Shown: one piece after another, positions 23,202 through 32,846 of the stretch
How the letters are laid out: each line of letters begins with the position of its first letter
Numbering within the stretch: position 1 is the first letter of the stretch
From: JAYZBC01 sp036339375
Lineage (GTDB): Bacteria; Pseudomonadota; Alphaproteobacteria; MPNO01; UBA2964
Reading direction: 5' to 3'
DNA length: 40,347 nucleotides
NCBI GenBank assembly: GCA_036339375.1
Contig: JAYZBC010000089.1
Coordinates: forward strand, 1-40,347
The notes under the pieces: generated by a model
Database searches by the model: none
The model's input: the letters and a program-made list of their open reading frames with translations, nothing else
What the model was told of the DNA's origin: nothing
Position numbers and translations under genes: made by a program

Positions 23202-25886
23202 GTGACTGTTTTTGGAGACGATTCGTTAGGTGTAAGACGGACACTAAACGTTAATGGCAGAAACTACGATTATTTTAGCTTAAAAGCAGCAGAAGAGAAG
23301 GGCATTGGACATTTGTCTCAATTACCCTTTTCTTTAAAGGTGCTTATAGAAAATTTATTGCGGCATGAGGATGGTCGTAGTGTAACGGTAGATCATATTA
23401 AAGCAGCTGCTAAATGGGATGGGTCAACAGGCCAGGGCATTGAAATAGCTTACCGTCCGGCTCGTGTTTTGCTCCAGGACTTTACGGGAGTGCCTGCCGT
23501 GGTTGATTTAGCAGCCATGCGTGATGCGATGATTGAAATGGGCGGAGATCCGGAAAAAATAAACCCGCTTTCAGCAGTTGATTTGGTTATAGACCATTCT
23601 GTGATGGTAGATTCTTTTGGTACTGCTGATGCCTTTAATTCTAACGTTAAAATGGAATTTGAACGAAACAAGGAGCGGTATGAGTTTCTACGCTGGGGGT
23701 CAACAGCGTTTCAGAATTTTCGAGTGGTGCCGCCAGGCACTGGTATTTGTCATCAGGTTAATTTGGAATATCTGTCACAGGTGGTTTGGATTAATGAGGT
23801 AGAAGGAACAACATATGCTTATCCTGACACGCTGGTAGGGACAGATAGCCATACGACGATGGTTAATGGTTTGGCTGCTCTTGGTTGGGGTGTTGGAGGC
23901 ATCGAGGCCGAAGCGGTAATGCTTGGCCAGCCGATTTCAATGCTGCTTCCGGAAGTGATAGGGTTTAAACTCACAGGCGCACTCAAAGAGGGGACAACGG
24001 CAACCGATCTCGTTCTAACAGTGACCCAAATGCTTCGAAAGAAAGGAGTAGTTGCAAAATTTGTAGAATTTTATGGCCCTGGTTTGGAACACCTCAGTTT
24101 GCCCGATCGGGCTACTATTGGGAATATGGCCCCAGAATACGGGGCAACCTGTGGTTTTTTTCCGATAGATGAAGAAACAATTCGATTTCTTGAATTTTCC
24201 GGCCGTGACCCAGATAGAATTCGCTTGGTAGAAGAATATGCGAAAGTACAAGGGCTGTGGAGAAATTCTTCTAACCCTGAACCAATTTTTACAGATACAC
24301 TAGAACTAGATATTTCTACGGTTGAACCGTCATTGGCAGGACCGCGCCGTCCACAGGACCGGGTGCCTTTATCTCGTTTGTCTGCAAACTTTGAAGAGGA
24401 GTTACCTAGCTGGGAAGAAAGTAAGAAGAGAGTACCAGTTCGGGGATCTGAATTTTTTATGGAAGATGGACATGTAGCAATTGCTGCCATTACCAGCTGC
24501 ACGAATACGTCTAACCCATCTGTTCTCATTGCGGCCGGTTTATTAGCACGGAAAGCAGCAGCCAAAGGTCTTAAAGTAAAGCCTTGGGTAAAGACATCTT
24601 TCGCTCCTGGAAGTCAGGTTGTTACCGATTATTTAGAGGCCGCTGGTTTGCAGGCAGATCTTGATGGGCTCGGCTTTAATCTCGTTGGGTATGGGTGCAC
24701 TACCTGCATTGGTAATTCAGGCCCTCTTTTGGAGCCAATATCGGACGCTATTGATGAGGGTAACCTAGTCGTGGGAGCAGTGCTTTCCGGTAACCGTAAT
24801 TTTGAAGGCCGTGTGCACCAACAAGTCAAAGCGAACTATTTAGCCTCCCCACCCCTTTGTGTAGCTTTTGCCTTGGCTGGAACTCTCCAAATTAATTTGG
24901 CAGAGGACACTCTAGGATTTGATACAGAAGGCAATGACGTTTTTTTGAAAGATATTTGGCCAACGAATAAGGAAATAAAAGACACAATTGCAAAAGCAAT
25001 TACACCGGAAATGTTCCGCAAACGTTATGGAAATATTCAAGAGGGACCTGCGGAATGGCGGTCTATGTCTGTGCCGGACGGGCAGACATATAGTTGGCAA
25101 GAAAATTCAACTTACGTCAAATTTCCAACGTTTTTTGAAGGAATGGAGCGCAAGCCAAATGATTTAAAGGATATTACTGGCGCAAGGGCACTACTAATGG
25201 TTGGAGACTCTGTTACTACCGATCACATCTCGCCAGCAGGTGGTATAGCGAAAATTAGCCCTGCGGGAGACTATCTACTCGAACGGCAAATTCGGCCGGA
25301 AGAGTTCAATTCTTATGGATCACGTCGCGGGAATCATGAGGTAATGATGCGGGGCACTTTCGCTAATATTCGAATTAAAAATGAGCTAGTTGCTGGAATA
25401 GAGGGGGGGGTTACAAAACATATGCCAGACGGGCAAAAAATGCCAATTTATGAAGCATCAGTAAAATACCGAGAAGAAGGTGTTCCGTTAGTGGTTTTAG
25501 GAGGTAAAGATTATGGGATGGGTTCTTCGCGAGACTGGGCGGCTAAAGGCCCAAATTTACTTGGCATCAAAGCGGCCCTAGTTGAAAATTTTGAAAGGAT
25601 TCACAGATCAAACCTTATCGGGATGGGTATATTGCCGCTTGAATTCAAAAACGGACAAACTCGTGAGAGTCTTGGCTTCGATGGTACTGAAACGATCGAT
25701 ATTGTTGGACTTAAGGGTGGAATTAAGCCTGCAATGGATGTGAAGTGTATAATTAACCGACAAAACGGGGAGAAGAATGAAATTGCAGTCAAATGCCGAA
25801 TTGATACCTTGGATGAGGCAGAATACTACCGTCACGGTGGCATTTTACAATATGTTTTGCGCAATATGCTAAGCGAGGCTGCTTAA
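23202..25886 (+). CDS. acnA: Aconitate hydratase AcnA
   Basis: 894-aa [4Fe-4S] enzyme that isomerises citrate to isocitrate in the TCA cycle, cytoplasmic. The three cluster cysteines are C433 (TSCTNTSNPS), C499 and C502 (GCTTCIGNSG), almost the same positions as in E. coli AcnA. The swivelling C-terminal domain has VGDSVTTDHISPAG and GGKDYGMGSSRDWAAKG. The GTG start is preceded by AGGG with 8 nt spacing. Single gene, divergent from ccmA and convergent with htpG. Confidence 0.98.
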   Translation: MTVFGDDSLGVRRTLNVNGRNYDYFSLKAAEEKGIGHLSQLPFSLKVLIENLLRHEDGRSVTVDHIKAAAKWDGSTGQGIEIAYRPARVLLQDFTGVPAVVDLAAMRDAMIEMGGDPEKINPLSAVDLVIDHSVMVDSFGTADAFNSNVKMEFERNKERYEFLRWGSTAFQNFRVVPPGTGICHQVNLEYLSQVVWINEVEGTTYAYPDTLVGTDSHTTMVNGLAALGWGVGGIEAEAVMLGQPISMLLPEVIGFKLTGALKEGTTATDLVLTVTQMLRKKGVVAKFVEFYGPGLEHLSLPDRATIGNMAPEYGATCGFFPIDEETIRFLEFSGRDPDRIRLVEEYAKVQGLWRNSSNPEPIFTDTLELDISTVEPSLAGPRRPQDRVPLSRLSANFEEELPSWEESKKRVPVRGSEFFMEDGHVAIAAITSCTNTSNPSVLIAAGLLARKAAAKGLKVKPWVKTSFAPGSQVVTDYLEAAGLQADLDGLGFNLVGYGCTTCIGNSGPLLEPISDAIDEGNLVVGAVLSGNRNFEGRVHQQVKANYLASPPLCVAFALAGTLQINLAEDTLGFDTEGNDVFLKDIWPTNKEIKDTIAKAITPEMFRKRYGNIQEGPAEWRSMSVPDGQTYSWQENSTYVKFPTFFEGMERKPNDLKDITGARALLMVGDSVTTDHISPAGGIAKISPAGDYLLERQIRPEEFNSYGSRRGNHEVMMRGTFANIRIKNELVAGIEGGVTKHMPDGQKMPIYEASVKYREEGVPLVVLGGKDYGMGSSRDWAAKGPNLLGIKAALVENFERIHRSNLIGMGILPLEFKNGQTRESLGFDGTETIDIVGLKGGIKPAMDVKCIINRQNGEKNEIAVKCRIDTLDEAEYYRHGGILQYVLRNMLSEAA

Positions 25887-25908
25887 TTGCTCTTTTTCAA
25901 CTTTACAT

Positions 25909-25935
25909 AACACCTTTTGAGTTGCGGGTGTTTTT
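25909..25935 (+). terminator. Weak candidate terminator after acnA
   Basis: AACACC (25909-25914) pairs with GGTGTT (25927-25932), and the 3' arm merges into a five-T run. The six-pair stem and 12-nt loop are modest, but the position 23 bp after the acnA stop fits. Confidence 0.35.
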
Positions 25936-26053
25936 CCAATACTCGCTTGCTCTTACTTGGCAATTGAAAAACCCTGGCCTTTTAAAAGTCTTCCACTAAG
26001 TCGAGGTAAGGTGTTTTGATCGCACTTGTTACTAAAACCTCTATTTTGATCTC

Positions 26054-27940
26054 TTAGGATTCTGTAATTCCTGCCGCCATTAGATCAGACATACGACGGA
26101 TAAAGGATGGAGGGTCTGGAAGTGTCTCACCTTCCAGAATACGAGCTTGATCTAACAACAGCCATGCGGCCTCTGTTAACTTTGTTCCGGAACCATCTTT
26201 GCCAGAAATTCCCGCCAGAGCTGTAATGAAGGGATGCTTGGGATTTACTTCAAGGATACGTGTTACCTTTTGCTCTAATTTGTTATGTTGACGTAACAAA
26301 CGCTCAAGTCGGATGTCAATATCACCTTCCTCTGCGGTTAAGCAAACGGGGCTGTCGGTCAAGCGTTCGGAAAGACGGACGTCTTTCACTTCTTCGCCTA
26401 GTTCCAATTTTATCATGGCAATGAGTGCATCCATCCCTGGTGTATTTTCTTTTTTGTCATCTGGTACGTCGGTATCTTTCTTTTTACCCTTTTCTTTTGT
26501 CTTTATTTTGTTTAGCTCCGTCCCAGCGCGGGTTGCTGAGCGCAACGGTTTTCCTTCAAAATCGCCAATAGCTGGAAGCCAGAATTCGTCTACTGGGTCC
26601 GTCATCAAAAGTACTTCTATATTTTGGGCTTTAAAACCTTCGAGTTGTGGACTTTTTGCCAGAGTATCTAGCTCTTCCCCAGAAATATAGTAGATAGCTT
26701 CTTGGCTTTCTTTCATACGTTTGGAGTATGTTTCTAGGCTAACAAGCTCTTCCCCAGCTGTCGAATTGAAGCGTGCTAGTTTTAAAAGTGTATCCCTATT
26801 TTCATGATCTTCATAAATACCCTCTTTTAAAACGGCTCCGAAATTTTCCCAAAAAGTCGCATAATCTTCGGGTTTTTTATCAGCCTTTTTTTTCAGTTCT
26901 CCTAATACCCGTTTTACGAGGGCAGAACGAATGCGAGTTAGGGTTGGGCTTTGTTGCAGCATTTCCCGGCTTACATTTAATGGAAGATCTTCGGAATCAA
27001 TGAGACCTTTAACAAAGCGAAGCCAAGATGGCGCCAATCCTTCGCAGTCATCCGTAATAAACACACGTTTAACATATAGTTTTACACTATGCTTACGTTC
27101 TGGAGAAAATATATCAAAAGGACGGTTTGAAGGTATAAACAACAAACCGGTATATTCAACACGCCCTTCAGCACGCCAATGTAAAGTCAACCACGGCTCA
27201 TCAAATGCATGGCTTACGTGGTGATAAAATTCTTTGTATTGGTCTTCCTTTATGTCCTTTTTCTGACGGGTCCATAAAGCTGAAGCTTGATTTATGGTCT
27301 CCATTTTACCGTCTTCTTCTAACTGTATAGGGAGTGAAATGTGATCTGAATACTTTGATATAACTTGCCGAAGACGCGCTAGTTCTAAGAACTCTGAAGC
27401 GTCTTTTTTAAGCTTTAATACAATAGATGTGCCTCTATTTTGTTTTTTGGCTTCTGCAATAGTAAACTGACCTTTCCCGTCCGATGTCCAACACCAAGCT
27501 TGATCTTCCCCGGCTTTTTTACTCGTCACCTGAACATTGTCTGCTACCATGAAACAAGAATAAAAACCCACCCCAAATTGGCCTATTAAAGCGACGTCTT
27601 TGTTTTTTTCTTCGTTTAATGCTTCAATGAAAGCCGAAGATCCGGATCGGGCTATAGTCCCGAGATCCTCGATCAGCGCTTCACGATTCATCCCTATTCC
27701 ATTATCGTCAATCGTAATGTTTTTTGTTTTTTTGTTGACTGAAATCTCTAAATGAAATTCTGAATCATCTTTTGTTAACGAAGGGTCGGTGATGGCTAAA
27801 TATCTTAATTTGTCGCAAGCATCAGACGCATTGGAGATGAGTTCACGAAGGAAAACTTGCTTGTCACTGTAAAGCGAATTAGCCACTATTTGCAAAATCT
27901 TACCAACTTCAGTTTCGAAGTTTAGTGTTTCTTTCGTCAT
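26054..27940 (-). CDS. htpG: Chaperone protein HtpG (Hsp90)
   Basis: About 628-aa cytoplasmic ATP-dependent chaperone. The GHKL ATPase domain shows the N-box LRELISNASDACDKLRY (Glu33, Asn37), DDNGIGM (78-84) and GQFGVGFYS (120-128). The middle domain has the DSEDLPLNVSREMLQQ motif, and a C-terminal dimerisation domain follows; length is normal. ATG at 27940 was preferred over TTG at 27949 because AGGGGA lies 10 nt upstream and MTKETLNFETEVGKIL is the usual N-terminus. Divergent from the SUV3-like helicase gene, with a heat-shock-like promoter candidate between. Confidence 0.97.
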   Translation of the reverse strand: MTKETLNFETEVGKILQIVANSLYSDKQVFLRELISNASDACDKLRYLAITDPSLTKDDSEFHLEISVNKKTKNITIDDNGIGMNREALIEDLGTIARSGSSAFIEALNEEKNKDVALIGQFGVGFYSCFMVADNVQVTSKKAGEDQAWCWTSDGKGQFTIAEAKKQNRGTSIVLKLKKDASEFLELARLRQVISKYSDHISLPIQLEEDGKMETINQASALWTRQKKDIKEDQYKEFYHHVSHAFDEPWLTLHWRAEGRVEYTGLLFIPSNRPFDIFSPERKHSVKLYVKRVFITDDCEGLAPSWLRFVKGLIDSEDLPLNVSREMLQQSPTLTRIRSALVKRVLGELKKKADKKPEDYATFWENFGAVLKEGIYEDHENRDTLLKLARFNSTAGEELVSLETYSKRMKESQEAIYYISGEELDTLAKSPQLEGFKAQNIEVLLMTDPVDEFWLPAIGDFEGKPLRSATRAGTELNKIKTKEKGKKKDTDVPDDKKENTPGMDALIAMIKLELGEEVKDVRLSERLTDSPVCLTAEEGDIDIRLERLLRQHNKLEQKVTRILEVNPKHPFITALAGISGKDGSGTKLTEAAWLLLDQARILEGETLPDPPSFIRRMSDLMAAGITES

Positions 27941-27983
27941 ACTAAACAATCCCCTACAGAATTTTTGTTCTAAGTTTTCAAGA

Positions 27984-28012
27984 ATATGTGTTGTGGAAGC
28001 CGAGAGTGCAAG
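27984..28012 (-). promoter_or_regulatory. Possible heat-shock (RpoH-type) promoter for htpG
   Basis: On the minus strand CTTGCA (28012-28007) is followed after 17 nt by ACATAT (27989-27984). The CTTG core and spacing resemble alphaproteobacterial RpoH promoters (CTTG followed by C-T-A-T-like), but the -10 match is imperfect. Position, about 44 nt before the htpG ATG, is suitable. Confidence 0.25.
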
Positions 28013-28094
28013 AGTAAGAAATTATCTAATTTACACTGTAATTGAAAAAATTTAGGTTCTTGTGTACTTTTTTTAGGAAAGCAAACTTCTGATC

Positions 28095-30611
28095 ATGTCT
28101 TTCAAGGATCAAAATCCACGCATAATGGCCATTTTAGGCCCTACCAATACTGGCAAAACATACCTTGCTATAGACCGGATGCTTGGGCACCAATCAGGTA
28201 TGATAGGCTTTCCTTTACGGCTTTTGGCCCGAGAAAATTATGATCGTGTGGTGAAATTAGTTGGCAACACAAAGGTAGCACTTATAACCGGGGAAGAAAA
28301 AATTATACCCAAGTCACCCTGTTATTTTATTTGTACCGTAGAATCGATGCCAATCTCTCGGTTAGTTGATTTTATGGCAATTGATGAAATTCAACTTTGT
28401 GCTGATCCAGAGAGAGGGCATGTTTTTACGGATCGTTTATTGAATGCGCGTGGCAGACTCGAAACAATGTTTTTGGGAGCATTGTCCATTAAATCTGTTA
28501 TGAAATTACTAATTCCAAAAATTAAGTTTACAGAGCGACCACGATTTTCAAAATTAAGCTATACCGGGCCAAAAAAACTTAACCGAATTTCAAAAAGAAG
28601 TGCTGTTGTGGCGTTTTCTGCTAACGATGTTTATTCTCTGGCAGAAAAAATTCGAAGTAATTCTGGTGGCACAGCTGTAGTGCTCGGAGCACTCAGCCCC
28701 CGGACTCGCAATGCACAAGTCGAAATGTATCAATCTGGTGAGGTTGATTATTTGGTTGCAACAGACGCAATTGGAATGGGTCTTAACATGGATATTGACC
28801 ATGTGGCATTTTCCTCTCTGAAAAAATTTGATGGGATTCGACTGCGGGCTCTAAGAATGGATGAAATCGGACAAATTGCAGGCCGTGCTGGTCGCCATTT
28901 GAATGATGGTTCGTTTGGTACTTTGAGTGAGACAGGTAAGCTTGCACCAGAAACAATTGAAGCGATTGAAAACCATCTTTTTCAACGAATTTCTAGAATT
29001 TGGTGGAGAAATAAAAATCTAAAATTTAAAAGTGTAAAATCCCTCTTGAAAAGCCTCGATTTGGCACCACCATTCCCAGTTTTACGAAAAGTACGGGAAA
29101 CGGAGGATCGTGCCGTGTTGCGCCAACTTTCGTCGGATCCAGAAATTTTAAGATTAGTAGCTAATCCTGATTTAGTACGGGTTTTATGGGATGTTTGTCA
29201 AATTCCGGATTATCGAAAAACCATGTTAGATGCCCACGTTAGGCTTTTGGCTAGGATTTATCGTTATCTGGCTTCATCTGAAAATCTTTTACCGACGGAT
29301 TGGGTAGCAAAACAATTGGTACACCTTGAAAGAGTTGATGGCGATATAGATACACTTATGGCTAGAATAGCTCATACACGCACTTGGACCTATATAAGCC
29401 ACCGCTCTGACTGGCTTGACGATGCTCAGCATTGGCAGCAACGAGCACGCGCCATTGAAGACAGTCTTTCAGATGCCCTGCATGACCGGCTAACTAAACG
29501 ATTCGTTGATCGGCGGAACCTGGTTTTGGTTCGATCGAGAAAACCGGGCCAACTTAACGCAGAAATTGATGAAGATAATTCTGTTTTCGTTGAAGGCACA
29601 TACTTAGGCAAATTAACTGGCCTTAAATTTATTCCAGATTTGTCCGCTTCAATGGAAGATCGTCGTTTAATGACGAATGCAGCACATAAAGTTTTACAGC
29701 AGGAAATTAAAAGACGCGTGGAAGAAATAGAAAAAACTGAAAATACTAAATTAGCCCTTAATGATGATGGAAAAATTATTTGGAACAACAATCAAATAGG
29801 AAGGCTTATTAAAGGAAACACCAGCCTATCTCCAAAAATTAAAATTGATGATAGCAATGTATTGAATGTAGATCTCCGGGAACGGGTCCATGAAAGACTT
29901 TCCGGGTGGTACGAACAAACGATCAATAAAATCTTTAATCCGCTGTTTTTACTGGAAAAAAAACAAATGTCGGGAGCGGCAAAAGGAATTTGGTTTCAAC
30001 TTTGTGAAGGCCTTGGGTCCGTACCACGGGCCCTTGCACAGTCACAAATACGCGCACTTACAACCAATGATAGAAGAATTCTACGATCATCCCAAGTGCG
30101 GATTGGTTTCCAAAGTGTTTTTGTGGTCTCTCTTTTTAAGTCGAAAATTATAAAAATTAGAGCTTTGCTTTGGTCGATTTGGAACGGACGAGCCTCTCCT
30201 TTATTGCCTGAACCCGGTGTGAAAACGGTTTTCCCATTTCCATCCGAAGAAAATGAATTTTTTAATGCAATCGGTTTTGTTCCTGTAGGAAATAGGTTGG
30301 TTCGCGTGGATATCCTCGATCGACTCTCATTGTCGTTAAGAGGTTTAGCTAAAAGTGGTCAATTTGATTTTCCCAAAAATTTATCAGGGTTGTTGGGAAT
30401 AGAGGACAGGGAAACAAAGGAATTGCTTGGGAATTTGGGTTACAAATCGGATGACGGAGGTAATACCTTTAGACGAAAGAATAAGAAAAAATATAGGATT
30501 TTCAAAAAAAACAGAAGATACGCTAATGTGACCAAGAAAAACACAGTCAGAAAAGGAAAAGTAGGTGATCCAAATTCCCCTTTTGCTCGCTTATCAGACG
30601 TTAAATTTTAA
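28095..30611 (+). CDS. SUV3-like superfamily 2 RNA helicase
   Basis: 838-aa helicase similar to the mitochondrial degradosome helicase SUV3 and its alphaproteobacterial homologues. Motif I GPTNTGKT (15-22), motif II D97-E-I-Q100 in place of DEAD/DExH, and motif VI QIAGRAGR (260-267) in the second RecA domain are clear. A SUV3-type helical region follows, and the C-terminus is very basic (about the last 60 residues), suitable for nucleic-acid binding. Likely acts in RNA turnover or remodelling, but the biochemical role in bacteria is not well established. The stop overlaps the start of the S4 gene (TAATG), and the gene order S4, TerB, fdxA, carD follows. Confidence 0.9.
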   Translation: MSFKDQNPRIMAILGPTNTGKTYLAIDRMLGHQSGMIGFPLRLLARENYDRVVKLVGNTKVALITGEEKIIPKSPCYFICTVESMPISRLVDFMAIDEIQLCADPERGHVFTDRLLNARGRLETMFLGALSIKSVMKLLIPKIKFTERPRFSKLSYTGPKKLNRISKRSAVVAFSANDVYSLAEKIRSNSGGTAVVLGALSPRTRNAQVEMYQSGEVDYLVATDAIGMGLNMDIDHVAFSSLKKFDGIRLRALRMDEIGQIAGRAGRHLNDGSFGTLSETGKLAPETIEAIENHLFQRISRIWWRNKNLKFKSVKSLLKSLDLAPPFPVLRKVRETEDRAVLRQLSSDPEILRLVANPDLVRVLWDVCQIPDYRKTMLDAHVRLLARIYRYLASSENLLPTDWVAKQLVHLERVDGDIDTLMARIAHTRTWTYISHRSDWLDDAQHWQQRARAIEDSLSDALHDRLTKRFVDRRNLVLVRSRKPGQLNAEIDEDNSVFVEGTYLGKLTGLKFIPDLSASMEDRRLMTNAAHKVLQQEIKRRVEEIEKTENTKLALNDDGKIIWNNNQIGRLIKGNTSLSPKIKIDDSNVLNVDLRERVHERLSGWYEQTINKIFNPLFLLEKKQMSGAAKGIWFQLCEGLGSVPRALAQSQIRALTTNDRRILRSSQVRIGFQSVFVVSLFKSKIIKIRALLWSIWNGRASPLLPEPGVKTVFPFPSEENEFFNAIGFVPVGNRLVRVDILDRLSLSLRGLAKSGQFDFPKNLSGLLGIEDRETKELLGNLGYKSDDGGNTFRRKNKKKYRIFKKNRRYANVTKKNTVRKGKVGDPNSPFARLSDVKF

Positions 30612-30964
30612 TGCCTGAAAAAGAAACCATTCGGCTAGATAAGTGGCTTTGGCAGGCGCGATTTTTTCGTTCGCGTGCCCTTGCAAGCCGTGTTTGTTTT
30701 TCAGGGAAAATACGAATAGATGGAGTGTCGGTAAAAAAAGCACACTTCAACCTGCGGATAGGAAGTGTCCTTACATTTCCCCAGGCCCGTCAAATACGTG
30801 TCGTGCGCATTGTAGCGCTGGGGACCCGTCGGGGACCTGCTCAGGAAGCTCAAAGTTTATATGAGGATATGTCAGACGGGATATCGATACCCAAATTTAA
30901 CGGTTCGAGACCCTTACCAGTTGTCCGTTGGGACCGAAAAGATAGAAAAAAGGAAGTTTGGTAA
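30611..30964 (+). CDS. S4-domain RNA-binding protein (HslR-like)
   Basis: 117-aa protein with the S4 fold at its N-terminus: IRLDKWLWQARFFRSRALAS and SGKIRIDGVSVKKAHFNL are the canonical S4 helices and loop. The tail is basic. Related to the Hsp15/HslR group, which binds stalled 50S subunits carrying peptidyl-tRNA. The ATG overlaps the helicase stop (TAATG), and its own TAA overlaps the next ATG the same way, so translation of the three genes is likely coupled. Confidence 0.92.
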   Translation: MPEKETIRLDKWLWQARFFRSRALASRVCFSGKIRIDGVSVKKAHFNLRIGSVLTFPQARQIRVVRIVALGTRRGPAQEAQSLYEDMSDGISIPKFNGSRPLPVVRWDRKDRKKEVW

Positions 30965-31413
30965 TGAAGGGACTGAAAGCATTTTTAGGAATTGAGAAAA
31001 AAATTGAAACGGATAAAGATAGTGAGTTTGAACAAAATCACTTGGCAGTGACATCATTATTTGTCGAAGTAGCTATGGTTGATAACAATTTTGATATGGA
31101 AGAACATTCAAAAATTTTGAAGATAATCCAATCCATTTTTTCGCTTCCCAAGGAAAAGGCTGAAGAGCTATTGAACCGTGCGGAGAAGGAGGTGGAAAAT
31201 TCTACCCAATTATTCCCGATAACCACCCGTATCAAGAAAACATTTTCTTACGAAGAACGCGTTGAATTTGTAGAATCACTTTGGCAAATTGTCTATGCAG
31301 ATGGAAAAATGGATGCTTATGAAGATCAACTAATGCGCCGGATTGGTGATCTGATTTCTGTAAGTGATCGGGATAGAACTCTTGCTAGGAAACGTTCATT
31401 GGCTAATGATTAA
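30964..31413 (+). CDS. TerB-like (tellurite resistance TerB family) protein
   Basis: 149-aa helical acidic protein. Two related segments, VAMVDNNFDMEEHSKILKI and IVYADGKMDAYEDQLMRRI, carry the D-x-x-(F/M)-x-x-x-E pattern typical of the TerB metal-binding four-helix fold. Start chosen at ATG 30964 because it forms TAATG with the S4 stop; a TTG two codons earlier is also in frame. Molecular function of stand-alone TerB proteins is unknown. Its coupling to an RNA helicase and an S4 protein is the best clue. Confidence 0.85.
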   Translation: MKGLKAFLGIEKKIETDKDSEFEQNHLAVTSLFVEVAMVDNNFDMEEHSKILKIIQSIFSLPKEKAEELLNRAEKEVENSTQLFPITTRIKKTFSYEERVEFVESLWQIVYADGKMDAYEDQLMRRIGDLISVSDRDRTLARKRSLAND

Positions 31414-31572
31414 AACATTAAAATGCTTAATTAAATTTTGCATTTCAGAACTACCTTTCGATTTTAGCTTCAGAATTGCGTTGCATAAATTGATGTAAAA
31501 TAGTAGAGACCTTGAGCTAATTGTTTGAATTGGAGTTGTAAAAACTTTTTCTCTACTTTTTCGGAGCCAAGA

Positions 31573-31911
31573 ATGACCTATGTTGTCAATGAACAGTGTA
31601 TCAAATGCAAATTAATGGATTGTGTAGAGGTGTGTCCGGTGGACTGCTTTTACGAAGGTGAAAATATGCTAGTCATCCATCCTGATGAATGCATCGATTG
31701 TGGTGTCTGCGAACCAGAGTGTCCGGTTGAAGCTATTCAACCTGATACAGAGGCAGAGGCCCAAAAATTTCTCGATTTAAATACAAAGTACTCCGAAGAA
31801 TGGCCTAATATTACCCGAAAGGGTAAAGTGCCGGCTGATGCAGATGATTGGAGGGAGGTAGGTGACAAGTTTGAAAATCACTTCAGTCCAAATCCGGGTA
31901 CCGGGAACTGA
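31573..31911 (+). CDS. fdxA: Seven-iron ferredoxin FdxA
   Basis: 112-aa soluble electron carrier with one [3Fe-4S] and one [4Fe-4S] cluster. By alignment to the Azotobacter FdI pattern, C9, C17 and C50 should hold the 3Fe cluster and C21, C40, C43 and C46 the 4Fe cluster; C12 and C25 are the usual extra cysteines. The long acidic C-terminal extension (EEWPNITRKGKVPADADDW) is typical of FdxA. ATG at 31573 has GGAG 6 nt upstream; the upstream TTG at 31525 would add 16 unrelated residues. Followed by carD, the usual alphaproteobacterial neighbour. Confidence 0.96.
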   Translation: MTYVVNEQCIKCKLMDCVEVCPVDCFYEGENMLVIHPDECIDCGVCEPECPVEAIQPDTEAEAQKFLDLNTKYSEEWPNITRKGKVPADADDWREVGDKFENHFSPNPGTGN

Positions 31912-32070
31912 GTTTATAGTATCAGACCTTACTTCGCTAAAAATTTAAATGACAAAGTGTTGGGTAAGAAACGCTGTCCTTTTGGAAAGTTTTGTGTTAC
32001 CATAACCGGTAGAGTTGGTACCGTAGATCGCTCCAATTTGCTTACGACATAGCTATTCAAGTCGAAAATT

Positions 32071-32090
32071 TCGGAAGGTATTGATTCCGA
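32071..32090 (+). other. Short hairpin in the fdxA-carD gap
   Basis: TCGGAA and TTCCGA form a 6-bp stem with an 8-nt loop, followed by TAAAATTTTT. It lies 160 bp after fdxA and 92 bp before carD, so it could be an fdxA terminator or part of the carD leader. The rest of this 270-bp gap shows no gene. Confidence 0.3.
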
Positions 32091-32181
32091 TAAAATTTTT
32101 CTTTACGCAAAAACAATTTGCGCTTCTGTGGCACGTCGAAAGTACAAATAGCCAGCAAAAGAACGCAAAAGAGATAGGAAA

Positions 32182-32703
32182 ATGGTGAGTAAACCTAAAA
32201 AGAATTCAAAAAAACTTCCCTTTTCAGTTAAAGATTTCGTTGTTTACCCCACTCACGGGGTTGGGAGTGTGGTGGATGTGGTTACTGAAGAGGTGGCTGG
32301 GTTCGAATTAAGACTTTATGTAATTAATTTTGCAGCAGAAAAAATGACCCTTCGTGTACCGATAGGAAAAGCAGAGGAATCAGGGCTTCGGAAAATAAGT
32401 ACTCGGGAAAAAATGCAGACCGCTATTGGAACTTTGCGTGGACGTCCCCGTTCAAAACGGACGATGTGGAGCCGTAGAGCACAGGAATACGAAGCGAAAA
32501 TTAACAGCGGGGATCCTATTGCAATAGCGCAGGTCGTGCGTGATCTACATCGTCCACCTGAACAGCCAGATCAGTCTTACAGCGAACGCCAAATGTATGA
32601 AGCAGCTTTGAACCGATTGGCTTTAGAACTGGCTTTGGTAGAAAAAATTGAGCCGGAAGCTGCAACCGAAAGGTTAGAGACGCTACTTCTAAAAGCCGCA
32701 TAA
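32182..32703 (+). CDS. carD: CarD family transcriptional regulator
   Basis: 173 aa. The N-terminal RNA-polymerase interaction domain (about residues 11-70, FSVKDFVVYPTHGVGSVVDV) and the C-terminal helical DNA-binding domain (about 75-165, with RPRSKRTMWSRRAQEYEAKI and AQVVRDLHRP) match CarD. These proteins bind the RNA polymerase beta subunit and stabilise open promoter complexes. Length matches alphaproteobacterial members. ATG preceded by a purine-rich AGATAGGAAA. Adjacent to fdxA, a conserved pairing. Confidence 0.95.
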   Translation: MVSKPKKNSKKLPFSVKDFVVYPTHGVGSVVDVVTEEVAGFELRLYVINFAAEKMTLRVPIGKAEESGLRKISTREKMQTAIGTLRGRPRSKRTMWSRRAQEYEAKINSGDPIAIAQVVRDLHRPPEQPDQSYSERQMYEAALNRLALELALVEKIEPEAATERLETLLLKAA

Positions 32704-32846
32704 TTTCTCATCCTAATTTGAATACTTAAATAATTCTCAATTGCGCCCAATTTTTCATCAGAACGTCTGATGAAAGATAAAAATATTTTCTGATTTGTTT
32801 AGTGAAAAAAGAAAGTCCCAAAAGTTAGGTAAAAGATTTTTCCGTT

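Noticed and set aside
24071..24565. 164-codon minus-strand frame antisense to acnA
   Set aside because: Lies fully inside acnA, which is certain; no domain and Ser/Arg-rich antisense composition.
28001..28014. Possible CIRCE element upstream of htpG
   Set aside because: Only one GCACTC half-site is present; the inverted half is missing, and htpG is more often RpoH-controlled.
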